DNA from: Micromonospora zamorensis
GTDB taxonomy: Bacteria; Actinomycetota; Actinomycetes; Mycobacteriales; Micromonosporaceae
Assembly (NCBI RefSeq): GCF_900090275.1
Contig: NZ_LT607755.1
Span: 4,402,001-4,466,000 of the forward strand
Length of the DNA stretch: 64,000 bases
Direction: 5' to 3'
The position numbers and the translations under genes were made by a program. A model generated the notes under the pieces. It had not been told where the DNA came from, searched no databases, and saw nothing but the letters and a program-made list of their open reading frames with translations. Positions within the stretch are counted from its first letter, which is position 1. Each line of letters starts with the position of its first letter. Shown here one piece after another: positions 55,975-64,000 of this stretch.

Positions 55975-56747
55975 GCCGGCCGGCGGGCGAAGAGGTGCAG
56001 TTGGGCGGCCAGGTCCCGGTACGGAGGTTGGGCGGCCAGCGCGCGTTCCAACTCGACCAGGGCGGCGGACTGCCCGTCGGCGACCGCGGCCGGCAGCAGG
56101 TCGGCGAGCACGCGTACCCCGTGGATCTCCTCGACCACGAGACCGGCGGCGCCGAGCAGCGCGGCGGCGCCCGGGGCGTCGTAGCGTCGGCGCAGCGTGT
56201 CCCGTGGTCCGGCGGTGCCGGCCGGGTCGGCGGCCAGCGCGGTCGCGACGTCGAGGTGGCCGTTCATCGCGCGGCCCAGCACGGCGGCGGCCCGCCCGGC
56301 CACGAGCACACTGGCCGCGCCGCCCGGGCGCAGCGCGGTGGCCAGCGCGGTCACCACCGGCGCCGGATCGTCGACCACCTCCAGCACGGAGTGGCAGAGG
56401 ACCAGGTCGACGCCGGCCGGCTCGACCAGCCCGGCGAGGGCGTCGCCGTCGCCCTGCACGGCGGCGATCCGGTCGGCCACGCCGGCCTCGGCGGCCCGGC
56501 GGGTGAGCGCGGCGAGCGCGTCGGGGCTGGCGTCGACCACTGTGACGCGGTGCCCGGCGCGGGCCAGCGGAACGGCGAAACCGCCGGTGCCGCCGCCCAC
56601 GTCCAGCACGGTCAGCTCGGCGTCGCCGCGCCGGTCCAGCTCGGCGCGGAGCACCGACCAGATCACGGCGGTACGGGGGGTCAGCGGCGGCCCGGCGAAC
56701 CGGCCTCGGGTCTGCTCCACCCGGTCGAGCCTAGTCACCTGGTCCAT
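55971..56747 (-). CDS. Class I SAM-dependent methyltransferase
   Basis: This is a Rossmann-fold methyltransferase of 258 residues with motif I LTVLDVGGGTGGFAVPLARAGHRVTVVDAS and VDLVLCHSVLEVVDDPAPVV. The C-terminal part (residues 165-258) is variable. The layout resembles CmoA/UbiE-like small-molecule or tRNA methyltransferases; no subfamily is assigned. It is coupled to the phosphodiesterase gene by a 4-nt overlap and isolated upstream by a perfect hairpin at 56757-56788. Confidence 0.85.
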   Translation of the reverse strand: MDQVTRLDRVEQTRGRFAGPPLTPRTAVIWSVLRAELDRRGDAELTVLDVGGGTGGFAVPLARAGHRVTVVDASPDALAALTRRAAEAGVADRIAAVQGDGDALAGLVEPAGVDLVLCHSVLEVVDDPAPVVTALATALRPGGAASVLVAGRAAAVLGRAMNGHLDVATALAADPAGTAGPRDTLRRRYDAPGAAALLGAAGLVVEEIHGVRVLADLLPAAVADGQSAALVELERALAAQPPYRDLAAQLHLFARRPA

Positions 56748-56756
56748 CCTCGCTGC

Positions 56757-56788
56757 GGACGTGTGGCGGGCGCACCCGCCACACGTCC
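56757..56788 (-). terminator. Perfect hairpin terminator after the 58-aa gene
   Basis: A perfect 14-bp stem (GGACGTGTGGCGGG with its complement) and a CGCA loop lie 27 bp after the stop of the small gene on the minus strand. Confidence 0.75.
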
Positions 56789-56814
56789 GGTCGGGTGTGC
56801 GGTGCCAGGGTCGG

Positions 56815-56991
56815 TCAGGACTCGGTGCCTTCGGCCTCGTCCTCCGCCTGGGACCGGCGCTCGTTGGCCACCGGGCCGTTGGTCACCTCGTACTCCCGGG
56901 GGTCGGCGAGGTGCGACGGCACCCAACCGGCACCCAGCCGGGTCCGCCGGGCGTTGGCGATTCCACCGGTGTACGCGTGATTGCCCGTCAC
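56815..56991 (-). CDS. 58-aa conserved-looking small protein
   Basis: This is a small gene encoding 58 residues. It starts at GTG 56991 with the ribosome-binding site AGGGGGA 8 nt upstream and is followed by a perfect terminator hairpin. The peptide opens MTGNHAYTGGIANARRTRLG, continues GWVPSHLADPREYEVTNGP and ends in an acidic tail (SQAEDEAEGTES). No TM segment or known motif is visible. The codons are those of a translated gene, GC-biased at the third position. The function is unknown. It is easily missed at normal ORF cutoffs. Confidence 0.7.
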   Translation of the reverse strand: MTGNHAYTGGIANARRTRLGAGWVPSHLADPREYEVTNGPVANERRSQAEDEAEGTES

Positions 56992-57085
56992 TTGTCATTC
57001 CCCCTCACGGATCACGGGCGACTCTGCCCGCTCGTGACGAGTCTCCCGCCCAACGACCCGGGAAACCGTAATGTGGATCACTCTC

Positions 57086-60000
57086 TCAGCGGAAGTCACG
57101 GGAGGCGGGGCTGACCGGCGGCTCGATGGCGTCCAGTCGGTCGGCGACCAGATTGGTCACCCCCTCGTGCCGCTGCAACCGCCCCCGGACCACCAGCGCG
57201 GCGCTGGTGCGGGCCACCCGCCGGTAGCGCTGCCACAACCCCGACGAACAGGTGACGTTGAGCATCCCGGTCTCGTCCTCCAGGTTGAGGAAGGTGACCC
57301 CGCCCGCGGTCGCCGGACGTTGCCGGTGGGTGACGATGCCACCGACCCGGATCCGCTGGCCGGGCTCCACCCGGCCGAGCCGGGCGATCGGCACCGCGCC
57401 GAGCACGTCGAGCTGACCCCGGATGAACCGGGCGGGATGGCTCTCCGGCGACAGCCCGGTGGCCCACACGTCGGCGACCAGCCGGTCCACCGCCTCCATC
57501 CCGGGCAGCGTGGGCGCCGCCGCGCCGGTCACCGTGCCGGGCAGCCGTCCCGGCCGGTCCTGGGCGGCCGCGCCGGCAGCCCACAGCGCCTGCCGCCGGG
57601 TCAGCCCGAAACAGGCGAAGGCGTCCGCGGTGGCCAACGCCTCCAGCTGCGCGGCGGTGAGACCGACCCGCCGGGCCAGGTCAGGCATGTCCCGGTACGG
57701 CCCACCGACCGCCCGTTCGGCCTCGATCCGCTCGGCCACGTCGGCGCCGAGGGTCCGTACGCTGGACAGGCCGAGCCGGACCGCCGGGCCGCCCAACCCC
57801 CAGGCGTGCGGCGGCTCCCCCGGCCCGCTGCCCCACCGGGTGTCCGGGGTGGACTCCAGCACCGCCAACGCCGCACTGGCGTTGATGTCCGGGCGACGAA
57901 CCTCCACCCCGTGCCGACGGGCGTCGTCGACCAGGGTCTGTGGGGAGTAGAAACCCATCGGCTGGGCGTTGAGCAGCGCGGCCAGGAACGGCGCCGGGTG
58001 GTAACGCTTGAGCCAGGAACTGGCGTAGACCAGGTAGGCGAAGCTCATCGCGTGGCTCTCCGGGAAGCCGTAACTGGCGAACGCGGTGAGCTTGCGGTAG
58101 ACGTCGTCGGCCAACTCACCGGTGATGCCCCGCTCGGCCATCCCGGCGTAGAGCCGGTCGGCGATACGGGTCATCCGCTCGACCGACCGTTTGGCGCCCA
58201 TCGCCCGGCGCAACTGGTCGGCCTCTGCCGCGTCGAAGCCGGCCAGGTCGATGGCGAGCTGCATCAACTGCTCCTGGAACAGCGGCACACCCAGGGTCTT
58301 CTCCAGGGCGTTGCGCATCAGCGGGTGCGCGAAGGTCACCGGCTCCTGGCCGTTCTTGCGCCGGATGAACGGGTGCACCGAACCGCCCTGGATCGGGCCG
58401 GGCCGGATCAACGCCACCTCGACCACCAGGTCGTAGAACTCGCGGGGCTTGAGCCGGGGCAGGGTGGCCATCTGGGCGCGGCTCTCCACCTGGAACACCC
58501 CGACCGAGTCGGCCCGGCAGAGCATGTCGTAGACCTCCGGGTCGTCCAGCGTCATGTCACCCAGGTCGAGGCTCTGGCCGATCATGTCGTAGCCGTAGTG
58601 CAGGGCGGAGAGCATGCCCAGCCCGAGCAGGTCGAACTTGACCAGGCCGACCGCCGCACAGTCGTCCTTGTCCCACTGCAGGACGCTGCGCCCGGGCATC
58701 CGCCCCCACTCCACCGGGCAGACCTCGATCACCGGCCGGTCGCAGATCACCATGCCGCCGGAGTGGATGCCCAGGTGCCGTGGGAACGTCTGCAACTCGT
58801 TGGCGTACTCCACCACCTGCTCCGGGATGTTCTCCACGTCGACAGTGGCGACCGAGCCCCACCTGTCGATCTGCTTGCTCCAGGCGTCCTGCTGCCCCGG
58901 CGAGTAGCCGAACGCCTTGGCCACGTCGCGCACCGCCGACCGGGGCCGGTAGGAGATGACGTTGGCGACCTGGGCGGCGTGCTCCCGGCCGTAGCGGGTG
59001 TAGACGTGCTGGATCACCTCCTCCCGACGGTCGGACTCGATGTCCACGTCGATGTCCGGTGGGCCGTCGCGTTCCGGGGCGAGGAACCGCTCGAAGAGCA
59101 ACCGGTGCCGGACCGCGTCCACATTGGTGATCCGCAACGCGTAGCAGACCGCCGAGTTGGCCGCCGAACCTCGGCCCTGGCAGTAGATGTCCTGCTCACG
59201 GCAGAACGTGACGATGTCGTAGACCACCAGGAAGTAGCCGGGGAAGCCCAACTCCTCGATCATGTTCAACTCGTGGTCGAGTTGCGCGTACGCCGTCGGG
59301 TGCGCCTGCGGCGGCCCGTAGCGCTCCCGTGCCCCGTCGGCGGTCAGCTTCCGCAGCCAGCTCATCTCCGTGTGCCCCGGTGGCACCGGGTACGCCGGCA
59401 ACTGCGGCGCGACGAGCTGGAGGTCGAAGGCCAACTCGGCGCCGAACTCGGCGGCCCGCGCCACCGCACCCGGGTACGCGGCGAACCGGGCCGCCATCTC
59501 CGCGCCGCTGCGCAGGTGGGCGGTGGCCGCCGCGGGCAGCCAGCCGTCGATCTCGTCCAGGCTGCGTCGGGCCCGGACGGCGGCGACGGTGGTGGCCAGC
59601 CGACGCCGGCCGGGCGTGGCGTAGTGCACGTTGTTGCTGGCCACCGTCGGCAGCCCGGCCGCGGTGGCCAGGTCGGCGAGCGCGTCGTTGCGGTCGGCGT
59701 CGACAGGATGGCCGTGGTCGGTCAGCTCCACCGCCACCGTCTCCGCACCGAAGAGCGCGGTCAGCCGGTCCAGCTCGCGGGCCGCCGCGTCCACCCCCTC
59801 GGTGAGCAGCGCGCCCGGCACGTGCCCCTTGCGGCAACCGGTCAGCACCAGCACGTGATCGCGTAGCTCGGCGGCGACCTCCTCCAACTCTCCGTAGACC
59901 GGGCGGCCCTTCTCCCCGCCGCGCAGTTGGGCGCGGGCGATGGTGGTGGCCAGCCGGGCGTACCCCTCATGGCCGTGGGCGAGCACCAGCAGGTGCGCGC

Positions 60001-60493
60001 CGTGCGGGTCGGGTTCGCCGTTCTGCGGGCCGGGCAGCCCGAGGGACAGCTCCGCGCCGAAGATGGTCGGCAGGCCCAGCGTGCGGGCCGCCTCGGCGAA
60101 GCGGACCACCCCGTAGAAGCCGTCGTGGTCGGTGACGGCGAGCGCGGTGAGCCCCAGCCGGGCCGCCTCCTCGGCCAGCTCCTCGGGATGGCTGGCACCG
60201 TCGAGGAAGCTGAAGTTGGTGTGCGCGTGCAGCTCCGCGTAGGGCACCACCCCGTCGGGGCGGGTCAGCTCCGGTGGCTGGTACCGCTCACGGTGGCGGC
60301 TCCAGGCCGGGGAGTCTCCCCCGTCGGCGTCCACGGCGAGCGGGTCCACCACGTGCAGGTGCCGCTCGTCGCGCGACTGCCCGCCGCCGGAGCCGCCCGA
60401 CCCGCCGTCGCCCCGCCCGGAGCTGCCACTGCCCCGCCCGGAGAGCACCCGTTCCAGCTCCGACCAGGGCATCTTCGGGTTGTGGAAGCTCAT
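57086..60493 (-). CDS. dnaE2: Error-prone DNA polymerase III alpha subunit DnaE2
   Basis: This is a polymerase of 1135 residues. The N-terminal PHP domain opens VVPYAELHAHTNFSFLDGASHPEELAEEAARLGLTALAVTDHDGFYG. The C-family palm shows RGSAANSAVCYALRITNVDAVRHRLLFERFLAPERDGPPDIDVDIESDRREEV, and a helix-hairpin-helix region (DLARRVGLTAAQLEALATADAF) and an OB-fold near the C-terminus are visible. DnaE2 carries out SOS mutagenesis with ImuA/ImuB. It is downstream of imuB on the same strand, 108 bp after its stop, with a palindrome between. Confidence 0.94.
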   Translation of the reverse strand: MSFHNPKMPWSELERVLSGRGSGSSGRGDGGSGGSGGGQSRDERHLHVVDPLAVDADGGDSPAWSRHRERYQPPELTRPDGVVPYAELHAHTNFSFLDGASHPEELAEEAARLGLTALAVTDHDGFYGVVRFAEAARTLGLPTIFGAELSLGLPGPQNGEPDPHGAHLLVLAHGHEGYARLATTIARAQLRGGEKGRPVYGELEEVAAELRDHVLVLTGCRKGHVPGALLTEGVDAAARELDRLTALFGAETVAVELTDHGHPVDADRNDALADLATAAGLPTVASNNVHYATPGRRRLATTVAAVRARRSLDEIDGWLPAAATAHLRSGAEMAARFAAYPGAVARAAEFGAELAFDLQLVAPQLPAYPVPPGHTEMSWLRKLTADGARERYGPPQAHPTAYAQLDHELNMIEELGFPGYFLVVYDIVTFCREQDIYCQGRGSAANSAVCYALRITNVDAVRHRLLFERFLAPERDGPPDIDVDIESDRREEVIQHVYTRYGREHAAQVANVISYRPRSAVRDVAKAFGYSPGQQDAWSKQIDRWGSVATVDVENIPEQVVEYANELQTFPRHLGIHSGGMVICDRPVIEVCPVEWGRMPGRSVLQWDKDDCAAVGLVKFDLLGLGMLSALHYGYDMIGQSLDLGDMTLDDPEVYDMLCRADSVGVFQVESRAQMATLPRLKPREFYDLVVEVALIRPGPIQGGSVHPFIRRKNGQEPVTFAHPLMRNALEKTLGVPLFQEQLMQLAIDLAGFDAAEADQLRRAMGAKRSVERMTRIADRLYAGMAERGITGELADDVYRKLTAFASYGFPESHAMSFAYLVYASSWLKRYHPAPFLAALLNAQPMGFYSPQTLVDDARRHGVEVRRPDINASAALAVLESTPDTRWGSGPGEPPHAWGLGGPAVRLGLSSVRTLGADVAERIEAERAVGGPYRDMPDLARRVGLTAAQLEALATADAFACFGLTRRQALWAAGAAAQDRPGRLPGTVTGAAAPTLPGMEAVDRLVADVWATGLSPESHPARFIRGQLDVLGAVPIARLGRVEPGQRIRVGGIVTHRQRPATAGGVTFLNLEDETGMLNVTCSSGLWQRYRRVARTSAALVVRGRLQRHEGVTNLVADRLDAIEPPVSPASRDFR

Positions 60494-60510
60494 TCCCGCA
60501 CCCTCACCCT

Positions 60511-60585
60511 GATCGACTCGACCTCCGGGAAGTCGGGCTGTCCGGGTCGGCGGGACACCCCGACTTTCGGAATGCCGAGTCGATC
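60511..60585. repeat. REP-like imperfect palindrome between imuB and dnaE2
   Basis: The arms 60511-60543 and 60553-60585 are complementary at 27 of 33 positions (GATCGACTCG ends, AAGTCGGG cores) around a 9-nt centre. It can form a long cruciform or hairpin within the presumed mutagenesis operon. Confidence 0.7.
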
Positions 60586-60601
60586 AAGCCCGGCTGGACG
60601 C

Positions 60602-62368
60602 TCAGTCATAGATCGCCTCCACCAACCACTGCCCGGCCTCGACGGCGAGCAGCAGGGCGGTGCCGTCGGCCAGGCAGACCTGGAACCGTGCCCGCCGCCG
60701 AGCCTCGGCCGGAGCCCACCACCGCTCGTCCACCGGCCACGGGCCGACCCAGCCGACGATCTCCGCCGGCCGGCCGGTGCCGACCACCAGCCGGGCGGGC
60801 GGAGCGCTCACCGCCAGCCGCGCGCTGATCACCACCGCCTCACCAGCGGCGTCGTGCACGGTCGCGGCGAGCGGGCTGGGCAGCACCACAGCCGGCGCGG
60901 GCGCCGGCAGCCGGCCGGGCCATGGTGGAACCCCGCCGGCACTGTGGTCGGCAGGCCGACCGGCACTGACGGCCCGGCCGCCGCCACTGGCGATCGACTC
61001 GCCGGACAGCGGTGCCCGGCCGGGACGCGCGATCGGCGCGCCAGGCAACGGCGCCGGACCGGGACGCGCGATCGGCTCGCCGGACAGCAGTGCCGGGCCG
61101 AGACGCGCGATCGGCTCGCCAGGCAACGGTGCCGGACCGGGACGCGTGGGGAGGCGTTCGTCGCCCCACGGCACCAACCGCACCTGGTCGGCCGGGGAGC
61201 GACCACCGCCGAGCACCGCGGTGACCACCGCTTCCGGGCCGAGGATGCCCTGCACCCGGCTCAGCGCCCGGTGCGCCCGTTCCCGCTCCTCGCCGGTCTC
61301 CCCCCACAGGCCGGCCTGCAGACCGGCCTGGGCGATCACCCCGTCCGGGATCAGTCGCAGCCGGATGATGCCGGCCGTCGGTCGGGCCGGTCGGGCGCCG
61401 GTGCGGCCACTGCTGCCGGAGAGCCACCCGTCGAGCTGCCAGCGCACCCGGTCGGCGATGGCCGCGGCGGTGAGCAGGCCGTCGTGCCGCCACACCCGGT
61501 GCAGCTCCTGCCCGTGCTCGGTGACCGCCTCGATGCCGAGCCGGGTGCAGGCCAGCCCGTGCCCGGCCAGCCGCTCATGCAGCTGCTCAGCCAACGCCCG
61601 GGCCACGAACGCGGCCACGTCGACCCGGTCGATCGGCTCGTCCTGCTCGGCGGTCACCGTCAGGTCGGCCGGCGGCTGCCGGACGGCGAGTGGGCGGTGG
61701 TCCCGCCCGGCGGCCAGCCGATGGGCCAGCGCACCGTCGAACCCGAACCGGGCCAGCACGTCGCCAGCCGGCAGCGCGGCGAAGTCGCCGAGACTGCGCA
61801 CACCGAGCCGCCGCAGCAGGTCGGCCAGCGCCGAGCGGCCGAGCGCCTCGACCGGCAACCCGGCCAGGAACTCCGGTGTCCCACCCGGTGGCACCACCCG
61901 ATCGGAGCGAGCGGCCAACCCGGCCGCGAACACCCCGTCGGCGATGCCGACCTGGCTCTCCACCAGGCACGACTGGGCGACGTGCTCGATGATCCGCTCG
62001 GCGGCCGCCTCCTCGCCACCGAGGTAACGGCTCGGCCCGCGGGCGGCCACCGCGCAGGCGCCCGGACGGACCACCTCGACGCCGGCGACCAGCTCCTCCA
62101 CCGCGGCGACCACCGGCTCGAATGCCCGGGCGTCCCGACCCGGGTCGTAATCCACGACGGTGAGCTGCGGGCAGCGACCCTGCGCCTCCCGTTTGCGCAG
62201 CCCTCGGCGCACCCCCTCGGCGCGGGCCCGCTCGGAGCAGGCGACCACCCGGTTGGCGTGCAGCACGGCGACCGGGCCGGTGGCCGGCACCCCGTCGACG
62301 ATCTCGGCGGCGAGCACCGGCCAGTCCGGGCACCACAGCAGCAGGGTCCGTGCCGGCGTGCCGGTCAC
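60602..62368 (-). CDS. imuB: ImuB-like inactive Y-family polymerase (mutasome scaffold)
   Basis: This is a protein of 588 residues related to Y-family polymerases but without the catalytic acids. Where DinB has HVDMDAFF it reads LLWCPDWPVLAAEIVD, and the SLDE motif is replaced by GACAVAARGPSRYLGG. ImuB scaffolds DnaE2 and ImuA on the beta clamp. The middle (about 408-460) is a Pro-rich linker of four 13-residue repeats (GPAPLPGEPIARL-like). The C-terminal domain ends WLVEAIYD. The GTG overlaps the imuA stop by GTGA. Confidence 0.88.
   Translation of the reverse strand: MTGTPARTLLLWCPDWPVLAAEIVDGVPATGPVAVLHANRVVACSERARAEGVRRGLRKREAQGRCPQLTVVDYDPGRDARAFEPVVAAVEELVAGVEVVRPGACAVAARGPSRYLGGEEAAAERIIEHVAQSCLVESQVGIADGVFAAGLAARSDRVVPPGGTPEFLAGLPVEALGRSALADLLRRLGVRSLGDFAALPAGDVLARFGFDGALAHRLAAGRDHRPLAVRQPPADLTVTAEQDEPIDRVDVAAFVARALAEQLHERLAGHGLACTRLGIEAVTEHGQELHRVWRHDGLLTAAAIADRVRWQLDGWLSGSSGRTGARPARPTAGIIRLRLIPDGVIAQAGLQAGLWGETGEERERAHRALSRVQGILGPEAVVTAVLGGGRSPADQVRLVPWGDERLPTRPGPAPLPGEPIARLGPALLSGEPIARPGPAPLPGAPIARPGRAPLSGESIASGGGRAVSAGRPADHSAGGVPPWPGRLPAPAPAVVLPSPLAATVHDAAGEAVVISARLAVSAPPARLVVGTGRPAEIVGWVGPWPVDERWWAPAEARRRARFQVCLADGTALLLAVEAGQWLVEAIYD
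60990..61145 (-). repeat. 39-bp tandem repeat (4 units) inside imuB
   Basis: Four 39-bp units encode GPAPLPGEPIARL-like 13-residue repeats in the linker of ImuB. The units are near-identical at DNA level, so copy number may vary between strains. Confidence 0.75.
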
Positions 62369-63090
62369 TCCCGACCGACCAGGGCGAGCGGCGCGGCCGG
62401 ACGGCCCACTGTCGACGGCATCACACGCGGGATCACCCGGGTCAGCTCGTCGCCCGGCAGCCAGACCTTGATCTCCTTTGGTCGGGCAGCCGCCCCGCGC
62501 CCGCGCGCCGAGACGGTGACCTCCCGGCGGCGCAACCGCCCCCGGCCATGCCCGAGCCCTTCCCAGACTCCACGGACCACCTGCAACGTCACGTCCGCGC
62601 CGTCCCACCGGCCGTACGGGACGAGCACACTGCCGCGCTGCCGCGCCCGGGCGGCCAACCGGGTGGCGACCGAGGCGGAGACAGCGGCCGGCACGGTGGT
62701 GACCACGACGTCCACCCCGTCGATCAGCGCGGCGACCACTGTGGCCCACTCGGGGCCGGGATTCGGCACCAGGGCCAGCCGGTCCAGGGCGATGCCCAGC
62801 TCGGCGGCCGCGCCCGCGCCGAACGTCGGCACACCGACCACGGCGCACCACGAGCCGGCCCGGGAGGCCTCGGCGAGCAGAGCCAACATCAGCGAGGTGC
62901 CACCGCTGCGCCGGGGCTGGCCGGCGGCAACCGCGATGGTGCTGCCCCGGCGCAGGCCTCGGTTGGGCAGCAGACCGGTCAGCTCGGGCACCACCGGCAG
63001 CACCCGGTGCCCGCCGACCTGGTCGGGCGCGCTCGCCGGGCGCACCAGATCGGCCAGTGCGGCGGAACCGACCACCATGCGGCCCGCCAT
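62365..63090 (-). CDS. imuA: ImuA-like RecA/SulA-related protein
   Basis: This is a protein of 241 residues. It has VLPVVPELTGLLPNRGLRRGSTIAVAAGQPRRSGGTSLMLALLAEASRAGSWCAVVGVPTFG, which reads like a RecA-fold core with a degenerate P-loop (AGQPRRSGGTS). A C-terminal segment follows (EITVSARG-like, GDELTRVIPRVMP). It corresponds to ImuA' of actinobacterial mutasomes. The ATG at 63090 has GGGGGAG 9 nt upstream. It is coupled to imuB by a 4-nt overlap and lies 102 bp downstream of the SAV_6107-like gene. Confidence 0.82.
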   Translation of the reverse strand: MAGRMVVGSAALADLVRPASAPDQVGGHRVLPVVPELTGLLPNRGLRRGSTIAVAAGQPRRSGGTSLMLALLAEASRAGSWCAVVGVPTFGAGAAAELGIALDRLALVPNPGPEWATVVAALIDGVDVVVTTVPAAVSASVATRLAARARQRGSVLVPYGRWDGADVTLQVVRGVWEGLGHGRGRLRRREVTVSARGRGAAARPKEIKVWLPGDELTRVIPRVMPSTVGRPAAPLALVGRE

Positions 63091-63192
63091 TGGACCAACT
63101 CCCCCGTCGTTGCTGTGGATCAGATCAGGACCGGCACGCCGTGCCACCGGCCGCCCGGCTCCCCCCGCAGGGCGGTCGGTGGCACGGCGGGA

Positions 63193-63642
63193 TCAGGCGG
63201 CGAGGCCGTCCAGGGCCGGTTGGTGGGCAACGCCGAGTGCGGTCTCCACCACCGTGACGAACTGTTCGGCGGCACGGAGCAGATCGTCGGCCTCCCGGGC
63301 GCTGACCACCCGGGGGATGCCGGCCTCGGCGGCGGCGCGCTTGCTGGCGCCGGCGGCGAAGAACCGGGACCACTCGTCGAGCTCCGGAGCGACGGCGCAG
63401 AGGAGGACCCAGACGCTGGTGATCCGGTTGCGTCGGCTTGGCGCGGGTCGGGCACGCGCGGCGAGCAGGGCGGCCGCCGCGCGCAGCGCCGCCAGGTGGG
63501 CAGCCGCATAACGCAGACCGTCAGGTCGGGTCTGGCCGGCCTCGACCAGCCCACGCCGGGCCAACGTGAGCAGCTGGGCGGGGGTGCGGTGCGGCAGCAC
63601 GTGCGCCGGCACCGTCGGTGCCTGAGCCGAGTTGGTCGGCAT
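63193..63642 (-). CDS. SAV_6107-family HEPN protein
   Basis: This is a helical protein of 149 residues. It shows TPAQLLTLARRGLVEAGQTRPDGLRYAAAHLAALRAAAALLAARARPAPSRRNRITSVWVLLCAVAPELDEWSRFFAAGASKRAAAEAGIPRVVSAREADDLLRAAEQFV, which fits the SAV_6107-type HEPN domain of actinobacteria. Function is not known; HEPN proteins often bind or cut RNA, but no RxxxxH motif is obvious to me. The ATG at 63642 follows GGAGGAGA. It is the first gene seen upstream of imuA and may be part of the SOS operon controlled by the LexA boxes at 63943-63979. Confidence 0.75.
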   Translation of the reverse strand: MPTNSAQAPTVPAHVLPHRTPAQLLTLARRGLVEAGQTRPDGLRYAAAHLAALRAAAALLAARARPAPSRRNRITSVWVLLCAVAPELDEWSRFFAAGASKRAAAEAGIPRVVSAREADDLLRAAEQFVTVVETALGVAHQPALDGLAA

Positions 63643-63741
63643 GGATGTCTCCTCCACATGGCCGAGGCGTCGCCCCGGCGCGCTGATGCCGCCGACGAGA
63701 CGCCGAGGTCGAGTGGTGCGGAGGAAGACGCACCGGGTGTG

Positions 63742-63784
63742 GCCGGCCGGGTGTGGATGCTTCCCCACACCACACCCGGCCGGC
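63742..63784. other. Perfect 15-bp inverted repeat in the 5' leader region
   Basis: GCCGGCCGGGTGTGG (63742-63756) and its exact complement (63770-63784) enclose a 13-nt loop. It lies in the 300-bp gap between the SOS boxes and the SAV_6107-like gene; no other gene is visible in that gap. Confidence 0.6.
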
Positions 63785-63942
63785 GTACCGGCGGGTTCGT
63801 CGCCCGCCGCCCGGGGGTCGTGGGCGGCGAGCGACGATCCTGCCTGTCGGGACCAGGCTCGCGACTGCCCGGAAACCCAGGTGCGGCCCGCGGAGCCACA
63901 CCGCCCGGAGCTGGCGCCGCGAAACGCCGCGCTCCGGCTGGT

Positions 63943-63979
63943 TGGAACGGGCGTTCGAGGCAATCGAACACTCGTTCTA
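63943..63979. promoter_or_regulatory. Two LexA (SOS) boxes, 21 bp apart
   Basis: TGGAACGGGCGTTCGA (63943-63958) and TCGAACACTCGTTCTA (63964-63979) match the actinobacterial SOS box TCGAAC-N4-GTTCGA, each with one mismatch. They are two helical turns apart. They may control the minus-strand mutasome genes, a gene beyond the right edge of the window, or both. Confidence 0.85.
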
Positions 63980-64000
63980 ACTGCTCCTGACAGTACACCT

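Noticed and set aside
59927..63511. A roughly 1190-codon plus-strand open frame over dnaE2/imuB/imuA
   Set aside because: It is antisense to three recognised genes and has low-complexity Arg/Pro/Gly composition, so it is a shadow frame.

Overview
The window is about 64 kb of very GC-rich, gene-dense actinobacterial chromosome. PriA in place of separate HisA/TrpF, DivIVA (Wag31), SepF, YlmG, a DUF3040 protein, an SAV_6107-type protein, ImuA/ImuB/DnaE2 and frequent GTG starts all point to a mycelial actinomycete. The overall style and the intergenic repeats suggest the Micromonosporaceae (Micromonospora/Salinispora type); this is inference, since no 16S gene is present. I see no phage, transposon, CRISPR array, rRNA or tRNA.

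Layout. (1) 0-4.6 kb: the 3' end of an acyl-CoA ligase, an LtrA-type membrane protein, a MocR regulator divergent from a YczE membrane protein, and a small winged-helix-like protein. (2) 4.6-13 kb: histidine biosynthesis on the minus strand, hisD-hisC-hisB-(56-aa membrane protein)-hisH-(107-aa membrane protein)-priA-ridA, with hisF downstream beyond an inserted ohrR-ohr peroxide-resistance pair (with a clear OhrR operator) and a quinone-oxidoreductase-like gene. (3) 13-22.3 kb: a Lon-N-domain protein, a MinD/ParA-like ATPase with a striking hexapeptide repeat, an anchored secreted protein, lspA-rluD, a DksA/TraR protein with a good promoter, a K+/H+-type antiporter, a YggU protein and a membrane protein with a Cys/His tail.

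(4) 22.4-40.5 kb: the division and cell-wall (dcw) cluster on the minus strand, transcribed mraZ-rsmH-ftsL-ftsI-murE-murF-mraY-ftsW-murG-murC-ftsQ-ftsZ-yggS-sepF-yggT-divIVA. Most mur genes overlap by 1-4 nt. murD is absent from its usual place between mraY and ftsW, and pgeF (ylmD) is absent between ftsZ and yggS. (5) 40.6-44.3 kb: divergent from mraZ, a tight operon murT-gatD (lipid II amidation)-TVP38-like-APH-like. The shared mraZ/murT intergenic region carries GTGGAG direct repeats with 10-bp period in both orientations, which look like MraZ boxes. (6) 44.4-47.4 kb: leuS, preceded by a probable attenuator made of a 12-aa leader peptide with three consecutive Leu codons and an intrinsic terminator.

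(7) 47.6-52.5 kb: a moxR-DUF58-transglutaminase operon, then a 470-bp structured and mostly non-coding stretch. (8) 53-57 kb: DUF3040, dinB, a phosphodiesterase, a methyltransferase and an easily missed 58-aa gene. (9) 57-64 kb: the mutagenic-repair cassette SAV_6107-imuA-imuB-dnaE2, with two LexA-type SOS boxes at the right edge of the window.

The most interesting signals are the leuS leader-peptide attenuator, the two-sided MraZ-box array linking mraZ with murT-gatD, the missing murD, the hexad-repeat MinD-like ATPase and the tandem SOS boxes.
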